Notes: generated by a model from the letters alone, not told the origin. A stretch of DNA of 64,000 nt from Streptomyces inusitatus (GCF_014651115.1 NZ_BMWG01000021.1:89957-153956), one strand, 5' to 3'. Shown: positions 1 to 8,966, counted from the first letter of the stretch. Translations and numbers: made by a program.

Positions 1-64
1 GGATGCTGCGCTCCGGCGACAGCACCAGATTCAGCTCCAGTTCACGTTCGATCACGGTGTGCAT
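1..64 (-). CDS. ssgG: SsgA-like sporulation protein, N-terminal fragment (probably SsgG)
   Basis: These are the first 21 codons of a leftward gene that runs off the window. The protein begins MHTVIERELELNLVL, which fits the start of SsgA-like proteins (SALPs). SALPs are small actinomycete-specific proteins that control septum placement and cell-wall events during sporulation division. A GAGGGAG ribosome-binding site lies about 8 bases before the ATG. The genes to the right follow the order seen next to ssgG (SCO2924) in S. coelicolor, which is why SsgG is preferred. The fragment alone cannot separate SsgG from other SALPs. Confidence 0.6.
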   Translation of the reverse strand, partial: MHTVIERELELNLVLSPERSI

Positions 65-347
65 AAGAGGCTCCCTCGCCCGCTGGGTACAGGGCCCCGA
101 TCAGGCCCTCGCGAGGTGAGAGCGGGGTCGCGCCCGCCGATGACGCGACTTTCGACAAGAACTTTCTGTGATCTTGGGGTTACCCGACAGGCTCGGTTCC
201 GAGTCGGCCCCACCGCCCCGGAACGCCTACCGGAACGGAACCTCCCCGGATAGTGGTCGTTACAGCTGGACGGGCCCAGGTGCCCACGAGCGTCTGATAG
301 ATGTGGAGCCTTGATCGAGGCTCTTGAGGAGATACGGGACCACGGTG

Positions 348-1805
348 ATGAGCGCCCCAACCCCGGCCGGCGGGGACGACAGTCCCCGGCCCGGCTACTA
401 CCCGGATCCTTCCATCCCCGGATATGTCCGCTACTGGAACGGCGCCGCCTGGGTGCCCGGTACGAGCAGGCCCGCGCCCAAGACGGGTGAGGTGATGCCG
501 CCGGAGCCGGGCCGGGCCGCCCGGCCGGAGGCGCCCCGCCCGGCCGGGGCCGGACCGGGGGACCGGGCGGAGTCGGCCGCCGCGGAGCGGCTGGAGGAGA
601 CCGGGCCGGTCTTTCTCGACGAGGACCCCTCCGACGAGCCCGGACTGCCGGAACCGGCCACCGCCTGGCAGGCGGACACCTCGCGGCAGACCGGCTTCGG
701 CGGCGAGCGGGACCACCGGGTCTCCTGGGGCGGCGGCCAGGACCCGCGCGCCCAGGGGCCCTCCGCTCCCGTGCGCGCGCCCGACGCGGCGGCGGCGCAT
801 GTGCCCGCTCCCCAGGGGCCGGTGTCGGCTCCCGGGGCCGCCGACGCCCGGGGACAGGTCCCGGAGAGCCGCGCCCCCGGGCGGGCCGCGGATCCCCGGC
901 TGCCCGCGCAGGGCGGCGACCCGACCGGCGGGCCGCCGGCCGACCGGACCGTCACCATCCGGCCGGTCCGCTCCCGTCCGGAGCCCGGCGAGCAGCGGCC
1001 CCCGGCCGAGAGCACCATGACCATCCGCCCCAGGCCCGCGTCCCCGGCCCCGAGCCCGGCCCCGGCCGCACCGCCGGTCCGGCCGCAGCCCCCCGTACAA
1101 CAGCAACAGCAACAGCAGCAGTACGCCCAGCCGCAGCCGCAGCCGCAGCCGCAGCCCCCGGCGGCCGTCGCCGAGGGGCCGGGCGGCGGCGGGGCCGACT
1201 CCTGGGCCCAGCAGGTGCACCGGCTCGCGCGGGCCGACGAGGGGGAGCGGCAGCAGCCCGTCGTCCCCTGGAAGCCCCCGGTCGCCGATCCGTTCCTCCA
1301 ACTGGCCCAGGCGCAGGCAGCCGCCCGGCCCGCCGCGCTCGGCAGGCGGTTCGCCGCCCGGCTGATCGACACCGTCGTCCTCGGCGCGCTCACCGCGGCC
1401 GTCGCCGTGCCCGTGGCGCTGAAGTCCCTCGACCATGTGGACGGCAAGATCGAGGCGGCCAGACAGTCCGGCCGCACCGTCACCGTCTGGCTCCTCGACG
1501 GCACCACCGCCGTCCACCTCGGCATCGTCCTCGGCGCGCTGCTGATCCTCGGCGCGCTCTACGAGGCACTGCCGGTCGCCCGCTGGGGCCGCACCCTCGG
1601 CAAGCGGCTCTGCGGGCTCAAGGTGGTCGACATCGAATCGCACGAACCCCCGCCGTTCGGGGCGGCGCTGCGCCGCTGGCTGGTGTACGGGGTGCTCGGC
1701 CTCGCCGTCGTCGGGGTGCTCAATGTGCTCTGGGGGCTGTTCGACCGGCCCTGGCGGCAGTGCTGGCACGACAAGGCGGCGCACACCTTCGTCACCGGCG
1801 GCTGA
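348..1805 (+). CDS. RDD family membrane protein with N-terminal DUF2510 motif
   Basis: A 485-residue protein in three parts. Residues about 10-45 carry the DUF2510 pattern (GYYPDP...RYWNGAAWVPG), common at the N-terminus of actinobacterial membrane proteins. Residues about 50-320 are low-complexity, rich in Pro, Ala, Arg and Glu, with a run of eight Gln near residue 250 followed by a PQPQ repeat. Residues about 330-485 form an RDD domain: RFAARLIDT in the first helix, then GRTLGKRLCGLKVVDI, and HDKAAHTFV at the end. RDD proteins are small multi-pass membrane proteins of mostly unknown function. The ATG at 348 and a GTG at 345 are equally possible; a GAGGAGA ribosome-binding site at 326-332 favours the GTG slightly. 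A second RDD gene follows 79 bases downstream in the same direction, so the pair is probably one unit. Confidence 0.85.
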   Translation: MSAPTPAGGDDSPRPGYYPDPSIPGYVRYWNGAAWVPGTSRPAPKTGEVMPPEPGRAARPEAPRPAGAGPGDRAESAAAERLEETGPVFLDEDPSDEPGLPEPATAWQADTSRQTGFGGERDHRVSWGGGQDPRAQGPSAPVRAPDAAAAHVPAPQGPVSAPGAADARGQVPESRAPGRAADPRLPAQGGDPTGGPPADRTVTIRPVRSRPEPGEQRPPAESTMTIRPRPASPAPSPAPAAPPVRPQPPVQQQQQQQQYAQPQPQPQPQPPAAVAEGPGGGGADSWAQQVHRLARADEGERQQPVVPWKPPVADPFLQLAQAQAAARPAALGRRFAARLIDTVVLGALTAAVAVPVALKSLDHVDGKIEAARQSGRTVTVWLLDGTTAVHLGIVLGALLILGALYEALPVARWGRTLGKRLCGLKVVDIESHEPPPFGAALRRWLVYGVLGLAVVGVLNVLWGLFDRPWRQCWHDKAAHTFVTGG

Positions 1806-1884
1806 CGGCCCGCCGCACGGCCCGGTTCCCCCGAACGGCACACGAGCTTTTGCGGGGGGACCGGGCTCGGGGTGCACTGCCCTC

Positions 1885-2568
1885 ATGAGCAACGACCAGC
1901 CGCCGCCGCCCCCCGGCCCGGGCGGTCCCGAGGACGACCCCTTCGCCAAGAAGCCGCAGGACCCCGCCCCGCCCGGCTCCCCGTACGGCGGGGGCCAGGG
2001 CGGCCAGAGCGGCCCGTACGGCGGCGGGATGCCCCCGTACGATCCGAACGCCTACGGCGGCGGCCCGTACGGCGGCGGCCCCGATCCGCTGGCCGGGATG
2101 CCCCCGCTCGCCGACTTCGGCAAGCGGCTCGCCGCCCGGATCGTCGACGCACTGATCATCTTCATCCCGCTCTTCCTGCTCTCCCTGATCTTCGGGGGCT
2201 GGAACGTCGGCGACAGCGGGGACAGCTGGGACGACATCGCCAACGATGTGAACACCGGACGGCAGTGGGCGTGGTCGCTGATCTCCCTGGTGGCTTATGT
2301 CGCCTACGACACCCTCATGGTGAAGAAGGACGGCCAGACCATCGGCAAGCGGCTGTTCAAGCTCCGCGTCGCGCTGCTCAACGACGGCGGCACCCCGGAC
2401 ACCCGCTCCGCGCTGCTGCGTGCCACGGTGCTCTGGGCCCCCGCTCTCATCTGCTGTTTCTGTGTCTGGTGGCTGGTCATCATCATCACGATCATCGCCG
2501 ACAAGCCCTATCGCCAGGGGCTGCACGACAAGGCGGGCAAGACCGTGGTGGTGACCGTTCCGGCGTGA
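1885..2568 (+). CDS. RDD family membrane protein
   Basis: A 227-residue protein. The first 70 residues are low-complexity and dominated by PYGGG and PPYDPN repeats. The rest is an RDD domain: FGKRLAARIVDALIIFIPLFL as the first membrane segment, a second hydrophobic stretch around WSLISLVAYVAYDTLM, GQTIGKRLFKLRVALL, and a last hydrophobic stretch (ALICCFCVWWLVIIITIIA) before HDKAGKTVVV. The start at 1885 was chosen because the Pro/Gly leader begins there; upstream in-frame sequence belongs to the previous gene in another frame. It is a shorter relative of the upstream RDD protein and probably co-transcribed with it. Function unknown. Confidence 0.85.
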   Translation: MSNDQPPPPPGPGGPEDDPFAKKPQDPAPPGSPYGGGQGGQSGPYGGGMPPYDPNAYGGGPYGGGPDPLAGMPPLADFGKRLAARIVDALIIFIPLFLLSLIFGGWNVGDSGDSWDDIANDVNTGRQWAWSLISLVAYVAYDTLMVKKDGQTIGKRLFKLRVALLNDGGTPDTRSALLRATVLWAPALICCFCVWWLVIIITIIADKPYRQGLHDKAGKTVVVTVPA

Positions 2569-2904
2569 CCCGGGGCCTTTGCCCTCCGATGTTCTCCGAA
2601 ACCGCGAGGTGAGTCCCGCCTCACTCACGGCCTCGGAGCATAGGGGGCGCACCATGCCATACAGACCTCCGACTGGCCTGTTCCCTCTGCCCTCTGTCCG
2701 GTTCTCGCGTATTTGCCGTCTCTTCGGGGGCTGTCCGGATACCGGAACTCCACTTCTGCATAGTGCAGTTGGAATGTCCTAGTCAAGGGTTGTCTTTTCT
2801 TCTCCGACTACGGTCGAATGCGGTCACTTGTGACGCGCGCGTCCCTCGGCCGGGCAGCCCCACTCCGGTCTGCGGCGAGGGCGCGGGGGAGGACACCGGA
2901 ACAC
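2569..2904. other. intergenic region upstream of the M6 protease gene
   Basis: No gene is supported here. There is a short inverted repeat GTGAG-TCCCGC-CTCAC near 2610, possibly part of the end signal of the RDD pair. An A/T-richer stretch (about 2750-2815) presumably holds the protease promoter. No clear -10/-35 pair was identified. Confidence 0.4.
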
Positions 2905-5331
2905 GTGACCACCAAGAGACGGACGACCCGAGCGACGGCCGTGATCGTCGCGCTCGCCGCGACCACGGCGGCGGCAGCGGCGTTCAGCACCGCCCAGGCG
3001 GGGGATCAGGGATCCCCGGTCCCGGCGGCCAACGGCATCGAGCGCCACGACCCGGCGCCGGGGAAGGACCATGTCGACCACGACCTCGACGGTCCCTTCA
3101 GCAAGCAGCAGGCCCAGCAGCGCGAGTCGGCGCTGGAGAAGGTCATATCCGGGGACGCGACCGTGCAGCGGCGCGACGGCTCCAATGTGGTCAAGCTCGA
3201 CAAGGGCAAGTACGTCGAGCTGGGCCGGGAGAAGACCGACAAGATCTTCACCATCCTGCTGGAGTTCGGCGACAAGGTCGACGACACCACCACGCACGAC
3301 CCGGACGGGCCGGAGGGCCCCCTTCCGCCGGTGAAGAAGTACGGCGGCACCCCGGGCCCCGCCCACAACCAGATCGCCAAGCCGGACCGCGCGGTCAACA
3401 ACTCCACGGACTGGCGGGCGGACTACAACCGCAAGCACTTCGAGGACCTCTACTTCGGCACCGGCAAGGACGCGAACGGCGTCGCCAAGCAGTCGGTGAA
3501 GACCTACTTCGAGCAGGCCTCCTCGGGCCGCTACTCGGTCGACGGCACCGTCTCCGACTGGGTGAAGGTCGACTACAACGAGGCCCGCTACGGCTCCAAC
3601 TACTGCGGCGGCAGCAACTGCGACAACGCCTGGGACGCGGTCCGCGACGGCGTCAACGCCTGGGTCCGGGACCAGAAGGCACAGGGCCGCACCGACGCGC
3701 AGATCAAGGCGGCGCTGGCCGAGTACGACCTCTGGGACCGCTACGACTTCGACAACGACGGCAACTTCAACGAGTCCGACGGCTATATCGACCACTTCCA
3801 GTTCGTCCACGCGGGCGAGGACGAGTCGGCGGGCGGCGGCGCGCAGGGCAAGGACGCCCTGTGGGCGCACCGCTGGTACGCGTACGGCACCGACGCGGGC
3901 AAGACCGGCCCGGGGCAGAACAAGGCCGGCGGCACCCAGATCGGCGACACCGGCATCTGGGTCGGCGACTACACCGTGCAGCCCGAGAACGGCGGACTCG
4001 GCGTCTTCGCCCATGAGTACGGCCACGACCTGGGCCTGCCCGATCTGTACGACTACTCCGGCCGGGGCGGCGAGAACTCCACCGGCTTCTGGAGCCTGAT
4101 GTCCTCGGGCTCGTGGCTGGGCACCGGCAAGGGCGCCATCGGCGACCTGCCCGGCGACATGACCTCCTGGGACAAGCTCCAGCTCGGCTGGCTCAACTAC
4201 ACCAAGGCGCGGGCCGCGACGGACTCGACCCACACCCTCGGCGTCTCGGCGTACAACACCAAGCGCCCCCAGGCGCTCATCGTCGACCTCCCGAAGAAGC
4301 CCGGCACCACCCCTGTCGTGAAGCCCGCCGAGGGCTCCAAGCAGTGGTGGAGCGACATGGGCGACGACCTGCGGAACACCCTCACCCGTACGGTCGACCT
4401 GACGGGCAAGTCCAGCGCCGCGCTGGAGCTGTGGGGCTGGTGGCAGGCCGAGCGGGGTTACGACCACGTCTACACCGAGGTGTCGACGGACGGCGGGGCC
4501 AACTGGACCGCGCTGGACGGCACGGCCGACGGCAAGCCGATCACCCGTGACGCCAGCGGCACTCCGGCGCTGACCGGCCGCTCGGGCGCGTACAAGCAGC
4601 TGGTCTACGGGCTGGACGCGTACGCGGGCAAGAAGATCGACCTCCGGTTCCAGTACCGCACGGACGGCGCGACGGCCGAGAAGGGGTTCGCGGCCGACGC
4701 GATCACCGTCAAGGCCGACGGCGCGCCGCTGTTCACCGACAACGCCGAGGGCGACGACGCGGGCTGGACCGTGAAGGGCTTCTCGCGCATCGGCGACTCC
4801 TTCACCAAGGACTACGAGCAGTACTACATCGCCGAGAACCGCCAGTACACCGGCTATGACAAGACGCTGGAGCTCGGCCCGTACAACTTCGGGTTCACCG
4901 CCCCGAAGCACCAGTGGGTGGAGCACTACAAGAACCAGAACGGTCTGCTGATCTGGCTCTGGGACACCTTCCAGCGGGACAACAACACCATCCTCCACCC
5001 GGGGGCCGGCCAGATCCTGCCGATCGACGCCAACCCCGCGCCGCTGAAGTGGTCGGACGGCACCATGATGCGCAACCGCATCCAGTCCTTCGACGCGACC
5101 TTCAGCACCCGGCCGTACGACGCGGTGACCCTGCACCGGGCGGGCGTGCCGACGACGATCAAGTCGCGGCCGGGCAACAGCGTCTTCGACGACCGCAAGG
5201 GCGTCTACTGGACCGCCGAGAACCCGACGGCCAGCGTCAAGGTCGCTGACACCAACACCAAGATCTCGATCGTCAAGGAGCCGAAGAACGGCAAGACGAT
5301 CACGGTCAAGGTTGGTCCCTCGACCAAGTAA
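2905..5331 (+). CDS. secreted M6 family metalloprotease (immune inhibitor A type)
   Basis: An 808-residue exported zinc protease. The GTG at 2905, preceded by GGGGGAGGA, gives a normal signal peptide: basic TTKRRTTRAT, a hydrophobic alanine-rich core, and probable cleavage near AQAG. The zinc motif HEYGH is at residues 370-374, followed by DLGLPDLYD, typical of peptidase family M6 (immune inhibitor A). The C-terminal half, with DxSGKSSA-like and W-rich beta-sandwich sequence, resembles the MAM-like and VEG domains of that family. Immune inhibitor A proteases degrade host or environmental proteins; here a role in saprophytic protein degradation is more likely. The gene stands alone, with a strong hairpin terminator 25 bases after the stop. 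Longer in-frame starts upstream would bury the signal peptide. Confidence 0.92.
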   Translation: MTTKRRTTRATAVIVALAATTAAAAAFSTAQAGDQGSPVPAANGIERHDPAPGKDHVDHDLDGPFSKQQAQQRESALEKVISGDATVQRRDGSNVVKLDKGKYVELGREKTDKIFTILLEFGDKVDDTTTHDPDGPEGPLPPVKKYGGTPGPAHNQIAKPDRAVNNSTDWRADYNRKHFEDLYFGTGKDANGVAKQSVKTYFEQASSGRYSVDGTVSDWVKVDYNEARYGSNYCGGSNCDNAWDAVRDGVNAWVRDQKAQGRTDAQIKAALAEYDLWDRYDFDNDGNFNESDGYIDHFQFVHAGEDESAGGGAQGKDALWAHRWYAYGTDAGKTGPGQNKAGGTQIGDTGIWVGDYTVQPENGGLGVFAHEYGHDLGLPDLYDYSGRGGENSTGFWSLMSSGSWLGTGKGAIGDLPGDMTSWDKLQLGWLNYTKARAATDSTHTLGVSAYNTKRPQALIVDLPKKPGTTPVVKPAEGSKQWWSDMGDDLRNTLTRTVDLTGKSSAALELWGWWQAERGYDHVYTEVSTDGGANWTALDGTADGKPITRDASGTPALTGRSGAYKQLVYGLDAYAGKKIDLRFQYRTDGATAEKGFAADAITVKADGAPLFTDNAEGDDAGWTVKGFSRIGDSFTKDYEQYYIAENRQYTGYDKTLELGPYNFGFTAPKHQWVEHYKNQNGLLIWLWDTFQRDNNTILHPGAGQILPIDANPAPLKWSDGTMMRNRIQSFDATFSTRPYDAVTLHRAGVPTTIKSRPGNSVFDDRKGVYWTAENPTASVKVADTNTKISIVKEPKNGKTITVKVGPSTK

Positions 5332-5356
5332 TTGGCATAACAGCAGGTCAAAGCAT

Positions 5357-5400
5357 GATCGGCCGTCGCCCTCTAGCGGGCGGCGGCCGATCGTGTTTAG
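5357..5400 (+). terminator. hairpin terminator after the M6 protease
   Basis: Near-perfect inverted repeat with arms GATCGGCCGTCGCCC and GGGCGGCGGCCGATC around a short CTCTAGC loop, followed by GTGTTTAG. It lies directly downstream of the protease stop codon. Confidence 0.8.
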
Positions 5401-5454
5401 GTGCGGGGACGGGACCGTTATTGACAGACCATCTTGACGGGGGAGTGGATCAAA

Positions 5455-5775
5455 ATGCCCGGTGGAGGATTCAGCAAGCTGCCGAACGGCAGTGTGGTGG
5501 TGGCGCTCAGCCTGCCCAGCCCGCTGGGCGACGGCCGGCCGGCCCGATTCCTGGTGCACGCGGCGAACCGTGCGCGAGCCCTGACCAGGCTGCGCAATCT
5601 GGGGCTGCGGGCGGTCTATCTCCGGGGGAACACGGAGCCGCCGACCCCGGACGAGATCACCGCGGTGCTGCACCATCCGGACGGGCTGCTGTGGCGGACG
5701 CTGCCGCAGACCGCGTCCGAGCTGTGGCACCCCTTCCGCACCCTGCTGCGGGAGCGCTCCGCGTTACGGGAGTGA
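5455..5775 (+). CDS. small conserved actinomycete protein with a TTA codon
   Basis: A 106-residue soluble protein of unknown function. It starts MPGGGFSKLPNGSVVVALSLPSP, with an Arg/Leu-rich middle (NRARALTRLRNLGLRAVYL) and the motif TPDEITAVLHHPDGLLWR. The ATG at 5455 has GGGGGAG upstream; a TTG at 5434 would add seven residues. The fourth codon from the end (5764-5766) is TTA. In Streptomyces TTA codons are rare and are read by the bldA tRNA, so full-length translation may depend on development. No recognisable domain and no signal peptide. It stands alone between the protease terminator and the convergent pncA gene. Confidence 0.7.
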   Translation: MPGGGFSKLPNGSVVVALSLPSPLGDGRPARFLVHAANRARALTRLRNLGLRAVYLRGNTEPPTPDEITAVLHHPDGLLWRTLPQTASELWHPFRTLLRERSALRE

Positions 5776-5819
5776 ACAGCGCGTGTTCATGAATCCCGCC
5801 GGGCCGCTCCGGCGTCGCG

Positions 5820-6407
5820 TCAGCCGACGGGCTTCCCCGTCAGCGTCACGCCCGCCTCCCGCAGCTCCTCCAGCACCCGCTCGGTGCGCTCCTTCGACAC
5901 GCCCGCCGTGAGATCGAGCAGCACCTGGGTGGTGAACCCCTCGCGCACCGCGTCCAGCGCCGTCGCGCGCACACAGTGATCCGTGGCGATCCCGACCACG
6001 TCGACCTCGGTCACCCGGTGCGCGCGCAGCCAGTCGGCGAGCTTGGCGCCGTTCTCGTCCGAGCCCTCGAAGCCGCTGTAGGCCGCCTCGTAGGCGCCCT
6101 TGTCGAAGACCGCGTCGATCGCGCCCGAGGCGACCGCGGGCGCGAAGTTCGGATGGAAGCCCACGCCCTCCGTCCCCGCCACACAGTGGCGCGGCCAGCT
6201 GGTCTCGAAGTCGGGGGTGTCGGAGAAGTGGCCGCCCGGGTCGATGTGGTGATCACGGGTGGCGACGACATGGCGGTATCCGGCGGGCGCCGACTGGCCG
6301 ATCAGCTCGGTGACGCCGGCCGCGACCTCGGCGCCCCCGGTCACCGCGAGGCTGCCGCCCTCGCAGAAGTCGTTCTGAACGTCGACGACGATCAAGGCCC
6401 GGTGCAT
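5820..6407 (-). CDS. pncA: nicotinamidase
   Basis: A 195-residue isochorismatase-superfamily hydrolase that converts nicotinamide to nicotinate in NAD salvage. The catalytic triad fits the family: D9 (VVDVQNDF), K103 (FDKGAY) and C145 (ATDHCVRATA). The metal site residues D52, H54 and H60 are in RDHHIDPGGHF. It lies downstream of pncB in the same direction (183 bases apart), whose product uses nicotinate, so the two catalyse consecutive steps. Length and motifs are normal. Start ATG with GAAGGA upstream. Confidence 0.93.
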   Translation of the reverse strand: MHRALIVVDVQNDFCEGGSLAVTGGAEVAAGVTELIGQSAPAGYRHVVATRDHHIDPGGHFSDTPDFETSWPRHCVAGTEGVGFHPNFAPAVASGAIDAVFDKGAYEAAYSGFEGSDENGAKLADWLRAHRVTEVDVVGIATDHCVRATALDAVREGFTTQVLLDLTAGVSKERTERVLEELREAGVTLTGKPVG

Positions 6408-6590
6408 GGCGGCTGTCCTTCGGAGTCGGGGTCGGGGTCGGGGTCGCGCGGTGGCTGGAGACGCCGGTGAGGCTTCCGTGCCTCTCCGTGTCTCTCCGTG
6501 CCTCAGTAATACCGCACGGGAGCCTTTTCATGAGCATGGCAGCGGAGAGCGGGCGCGTCACAGGGGGAAGCCTTGCCGCGCCCGCCCGTC

Positions 6591-7919
6591 TCACACATAC
6601 TCCGTCGGCAGGACCGGCTCCCCCCGGGAGAGCTGGACGGCCGACATCGGCAGCGCCGCCCGCGCGGCGATGTGCCGCTCGCGCGCCGTGTCCAGCGACT
6701 CCCGCGCCACCACCTTGCCGTCCCTGACCAGCTCCACCAGCAGCTGTCGCGCCGCCAGCTCCGTGGGCACCGGCCCGGTGCCCACGACCTCGGCCTCCGC
6801 GACCGACTCCGCGTCCAGCCGCCGGGCGGCCCACTTGCGGCCGCCGAGGGAGTACTTCGCGCCGAGGGACTTCTTCGCCACCGGCTCCAGCGGGGCCCCG
6901 GGCTCCGCCGAGCGGGCGCGGGCGACCAGCTTGTACACCATCGAGCAGGTGGGGTGCCCGCTGCCGGTGACCAGCTGGGTGCCGACCCCGTACGCGTCCA
7001 CCGGCGCGGCGGCCAGCGAGGCGATGGCGTACTCGTCCAGGTCGGAGGTGACGACGATCCTGGTGTCCCGCGCGCCCAGCTCGTCGAGCTGCTGGCGCAC
7101 CCGGTGCGCGACCAGCAGCAGATCGCCGGAGTCGATCCGGACCGCCCCGAGACCCGGCCCGGCGATCTCCACGGCGGTACGGACGGCCTCGGCCACGTCG
7201 TAGGTGTCGACCAGCAGGGTGGTGCCGCGCCCGAGCGAGTCGACCTGGGCGCGGAAGGCGTCCCGCTCGCTGTCGTGCAGCAGGGTGAAGGCGTGCGCGC
7301 TGGTGCCCACCGTCGGGATCCCGTAGCGGAAGCCCGCCGCGAGATCGGAGGTGGAGTCGAAGCCGCCGACATAGGCAGCCCGGGCGGAGGCCACCGCGGA
7401 CAGCTCGTGGGTGCGCCGCGCGCCCATCTCGATCAGCCGCCGGCCGCCGGCCGCCGAGGACATCCGGGAGGCGGCGGCGGCGATCGCCGAGTCGTGGTTG
7501 AGGATCGACAGGATCACCGTCTCCAGCAGCACGCACTCGGCGAAGGAGCCCTCGACCCGCAGCAGCGGGGAGCCGGGGAAGTAGACCTCGCCCTCCGGAT
7601 AGCCCCAGATGTCGCCGCTGAAGCGGTAGGAGGAGAGCCACTTCAGGGTGGGCTCGTCCACGATCCCGCGCTCGCGCAGGAAGCCGATCACATCCGCGTC
7701 GAAGCGGAAGTTCTCCACGGCGTCCAGCACCCGGCCGGTGCCCGCGACGACGCCGTACCGCCGTCCCTCGGGGAGCCTGCGGGTGAAGACCTCGAAGACC
7801 GAGCGGCGGCCCGCGGTGCCCGCCCGCAGGGCCGCCTGGACCATCGTGAACTCGTACTGGTCGGTGAAGAGGGCGGTCGAGGGGACGTCCACCGGCAGTC
7901 CCAGATCAGCGGTGTTCAC
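6591..7919 (-). CDS. pncB: nicotinate phosphoribosyltransferase
   Basis: A 442-residue enzyme that joins nicotinate to phosphoribosyl pyrophosphate in NAD salvage. The N-terminus (TALFTDQYEFTMVQAAL) is the typical NAPRTase start, followed by VFEVFTRRLPEGRRY and RIDSGDLL of the phosphoribosyl-binding region. The GTG at 7919 was chosen because the family-like sequence begins there; the open frame extends further upstream but through the clpS promoter. It precedes pncA and diverges from clpS, as Rv1330c (pncB1) does from clpS in M. tuberculosis. A perfect 31-bp palindrome in the divergent promoter may be its operator. Confidence 0.92.
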   Translation of the reverse strand: MNTADLGLPVDVPSTALFTDQYEFTMVQAALRAGTAGRRSVFEVFTRRLPEGRRYGVVAGTGRVLDAVENFRFDADVIGFLRERGIVDEPTLKWLSSYRFSGDIWGYPEGEVYFPGSPLLRVEGSFAECVLLETVILSILNHDSAIAAAASRMSSAAGGRRLIEMGARRTHELSAVASARAAYVGGFDSTSDLAAGFRYGIPTVGTSAHAFTLLHDSERDAFRAQVDSLGRGTTLLVDTYDVAEAVRTAVEIAGPGLGAVRIDSGDLLLVAHRVRQQLDELGARDTRIVVTSDLDEYAIASLAAAPVDAYGVGTQLVTGSGHPTCSMVYKLVARARSAEPGAPLEPVAKKSLGAKYSLGGRKWAARRLDAESVAEAEVVGTGPVPTELAARQLLVELVRDGKVVARESLDTARERHIAARAALPMSAVQLSRGEPVLPTEYV

Positions 7920-7991
7920 GGCACTCAGCCTCGCGCTTTCGTCTCGGTCGCCCTTCGAGCACGGGCGATCCAGCCATGGCCCGGATGCTAC

Positions 7992-8022
7992 CCCACATCT
8001 CGTCAAAGTGACGAGATGTGGG
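7992..8022. promoter_or_regulatory. 31-bp perfect palindrome between pncB and clpS (candidate operator)
   Basis: Two exactly complementary 14-base arms, CCCACATCTCGTCA and TGACGAGATGTGGG, separated by AAG. It lies 73 bases upstream of the pncB start and 36 bases upstream of the clpS start, where a regulator would act. No U-tract follows and both genes read away from it, so it is unlikely to be a terminator. The identity of the binding protein is not known from sequence; a regulator of NAD salvage is an inference from position. Confidence 0.65.
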
Positions 8023-8058
8023 TGGCCGTTTATGCGCCGAGCCCCCCTGAGTGGCAGC

Positions 8059-8373
8059 ATGGACCAGGTGAGTGTTGCTCCCACAGAGATCGAACGTCCT
8101 GAGTCGGCGGAGGAGACCTTCGCCGTTCCCGAGCCCGACGTGCCGTGGGTGACGCTCGTCCACAACGATCCGGTGAATCTGATGAGCTATGTGACCTACG
8201 TCTTCCAGGCGTACTTCGGTTACTCCAAGGACAAGGCGCGCAAACTGATGCTCGACGTCCACCAGAAGGGGCGCGCCGTCGTCTCCAGCGGCAGTCGCGA
8301 GGAGATGGAGCGCGACGTCCAGGCGATGCACGGATACGGACTGTGGGCGACCCTCTCCCAGGACCGCAACTGA
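8059..8373 (+). CDS. clpS: ATP-dependent Clp protease adaptor ClpS
   Basis: A 104-residue adaptor that delivers N-degron substrates to ClpC/ClpA. The core WVTLVHNDPVNLMSYVTYVF carries the conserved D-P-V-N segment of the substrate pocket, followed by the YSKDKARKLMLDVHQKGRAVV helix and EEMERDVQAMHGYGLWATL. The ATG at 8059 or the GTG at 8068 could be the start; neither has a strong ribosome-binding site. The next gene (DUF2017) overlaps by one base (TGATG), as in the actinobacterial clpS-DUF2017 pair (Rv1331-Rv1332). Confidence 0.93.
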   Translation: MDQVSVAPTEIERPESAEETFAVPEPDVPWVTLVHNDPVNLMSYVTYVFQAYFGYSKDKARKLMLDVHQKGRAVVSSGSREEMERDVQAMHGYGLWATLSQDRN

Positions 8374-8966
8374 TGCCGGGACACTTCGAGCCGGTCCCCG
8401 GCGGCGGCGCGGCCATCGCGCTGGACGAGGTCGAGATCTCGATCCTGCGCTCGCTCGCCGTGCAGCTCCTCGAACTGATCGGGCCCGGCGAGACGCCCGT
8501 CGAGGGCGAGGACCCCCTCGCCGCCCTCTTCGCCGAGGGCCCGAGCGAGCCGCCCGCCGACCCCGCGCTGGCCCGGCTCTTCCCCGACGCCTATGTCGAC
8601 CCCGCCGCCGGGAAGCCCGACGACGAGCTTCAGGAGGCCTCCTCCGAATTCCGCCGCTTCACCGAGAACGATCTGCGCACCCACAAGCGCGAGGACGCGA
8701 TGGCGGTGGTCCGCGCCCTCGATTCACTCACCGTGGACGGCGAGGGCGGCGCGGTGCTGAAGCTGACCGCGCCCGACTCCGTGCCCTGGCTGCGCTCGCT
8801 GAACGACCTCAGGCTGACCATCGGCACCCGTCTGGAGGTCACCGACGAGGACGAGGGCGCGGGGCTCTACCGGCTGCCGGACTCCGATCCGCGCAAGCCG
8901 ATGGTGATGGCCTACCTCTGGCTCGGGGTGCTTCAGGAGACCCTCGTCGAAACCCTGATGCCCTGA
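8373..8966 (+). CDS. DUF2017 family protein
   Basis: A 197-residue soluble protein of the actinobacterial DUF2017 family. It begins MPGHFEPVPGGGAAIALDE, has an acidic middle (DEDEGAGLYRLP) and ends YLWLGVLQETLVETLMP. Its ATG overlaps the clpS stop (TGATG), so translation is coupled. The constant link to clpS in actinobacteria suggests a role near Clp-dependent proteolysis, but no function is shown for the family. Confidence 0.85.
   Translation: MPGHFEPVPGGGAAIALDEVEISILRSLAVQLLELIGPGETPVEGEDPLAALFAEGPSEPPADPALARLFPDAYVDPAAGKPDDELQEASSEFRRFTENDLRTHKREDAMAVVRALDSLTVDGEGGAVLKLTAPDSVPWLRSLNDLRLTIGTRLEVTDEDEGAGLYRLPDSDPRKPMVMAYLWLGVLQETLVETLMP

Noticed and set aside
1093..1160. CAG/CAA run as a microsatellite or CRISPR-like repeat
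   Set aside because: It is a coding poly-Gln and Pro-Gln tract inside the RDD protein; units are irregular and too short for CRISPR.
2824..5730. 968-codon open frame antisense to the M6 protease
   Set aside because: High-GC artefact; composition is Val/Gly/Arg-biased with no recognisable domain, and it crosses a terminator.
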